Shown here one piece after another: positions 12,386 to 12,678 of a stretch of 12,678 nucleotides of DNA; positions within the stretch are counted from its first letter, which is position 1; each line of letters opens with the position of its first letter. A program made the translations under genes and the position numbers. The stretch comes from Bacillota bacterium (GTDB lineage Bacteria > Bacillota > Bacilli > Lactobacillales > Streptococcaceae). The notes under the pieces are model-generated. The model worked only from the letters and a program-made list of their open reading frames with translations, was not told the origin of the DNA and searched no databases. The DNA is taken from NCBI GenBank assembly GCA_021781855.1, contig JAJXWC010000054.1, positions 1 to 12,678 on the forward strand, in the 5' to 3' direction.

Positions 12386-12678
12386 GAATGTAGAAAACAA
12401 AACCGCATAAGAACAGGCTCTAATAAAAAATCCTGAATACAGGAAAAAATCAGGAAGTCAAAAAATCGGTGCTATAATAAGAGTGTAGAAAGAAGCGCAC
12501 GAGACAAAAATAGGAATTCTTGATAGATACAGCGAGGTAAGGTCCAATGCAGCATTAATAAGTTCGAAAGCAGCTCACAGCTTTTATCACTCAAAATTAC
12601 AAGAAAGAAGGCAATTTTTCAAATGAAAAATTTATCATCAGCATAATGACTGAGCGAAAACCTCAATCAGCCATCATC
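12386..12678 (+). other. Leader of a gene beyond the window, with a tiny ORF
   Basis: These 293 nt contain the second promoter candidate (12470-12478) and a hairpin with arms TCCTG (12431-12435) and CAGGA (12440-12444). A 7-codon frame MKNLSSA (12623-12646) has a stop that shares its A with ATG 12646. That ATG opens MTERKPQSAII up to the window edge. Neither start has a good ribosome site, so the true start may lie further right. I do not recognise the protein. Confidence 0.3.

Noticed and set aside
12451..12478. CtsR-type heat-shock site around AGTCAAA
   Set aside because: Only one heptad is present; the required second direct GGTCAAA is missing.

Overview
The window looks like a chromosomal segment from Lactococcus or a close relative. 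It has low-GC Firmicute codon use and strong GGAGG-type ribosome sites. It also carries a 44-residue L34 close to what I recall of the lactococcal protein, the order rnpA-yidC-jag-rpmH, and an ireB-ruvX-DUF1292 operon. Differences from the L. lactis proteins I can recall suggest a species other than L. lactis, but this is recall and not a search. I see no tRNA, rRNA, CRISPR array, insertion sequence, phage gene or defence system. The genes are mostly ordinary; the unusual material lies between them.

Layout. 1-269: a terminator of an upstream gene, then a promoter and leader. 270-2382: a two-gene operon, an XRE regulator fused to a GNAT acetyltransferase followed by argH, closed by a terminator that probably also serves the convergent MFS drug-efflux gene (2407-3612, minus strand). 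That pump has a promoter whose predicted start falls on its own ATG. It faces a TetR-family gene (4138-4710) that is separated from its likely promoter by about 450 bases of repeat and structured sequence. 4836-5995: rnpA and yidC, both with TTG starts. 5996-6322: a large UUCG hairpin, repeat remnants and a short protein-like ORF. 6323-7252: jag (khpB). 7255-7553: rpmH with its own promoter, a three-hairpin leader and a terminator. 7819-8730: an aldo/keto reductase. 8731-9338: a long intergenic region with a good promoter and the densest repeat cluster. 9339-10393: the ireB-ruvX-DUF1292 operon. 10492-12196: a monocistronic multi-pass membrane protein resembling GT-C glycosyltransferases. 12197-12678: a terminator, an array of TTTCATCAT repeats spaced two helical turns apart, a promoter, and the leader of a gene beyond the window.

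How the genes work together. RnpA, L34, YidC and Jag serve tRNA processing, ribosome assembly, membrane insertion and RNA binding, the usual cluster near the replication origin in Firmicutes. IreB, RuvX and the DUF1292 protein are a conserved Firmicute trio linked to Ser/Thr-kinase control of the envelope and to nucleic-acid processing. The TetR protein is the obvious candidate regulator of the MFS pump.

Main finding. Four separate intergenic regions (3711-4001, 6048-6171, 7571-7674, 9060-9253) share a mosaic repeat. Its best copies, 3742-3823 and the reverse complement of 9093-9174, are both 82 nt and differ at 7 positions. At 9125-9224 it occurs as two tandem 50-nt units whose 6-bp hairpins differ by paired, compensating changes, which suggests selection on RNA or cruciform structure. 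Next in interest are a compact three-way-junction RNA candidate (4032-4090), the TTTCATCAT array (12259-12328), and a ribosome site cut off from its start codon by a 12-bp hairpin (10559-10609).
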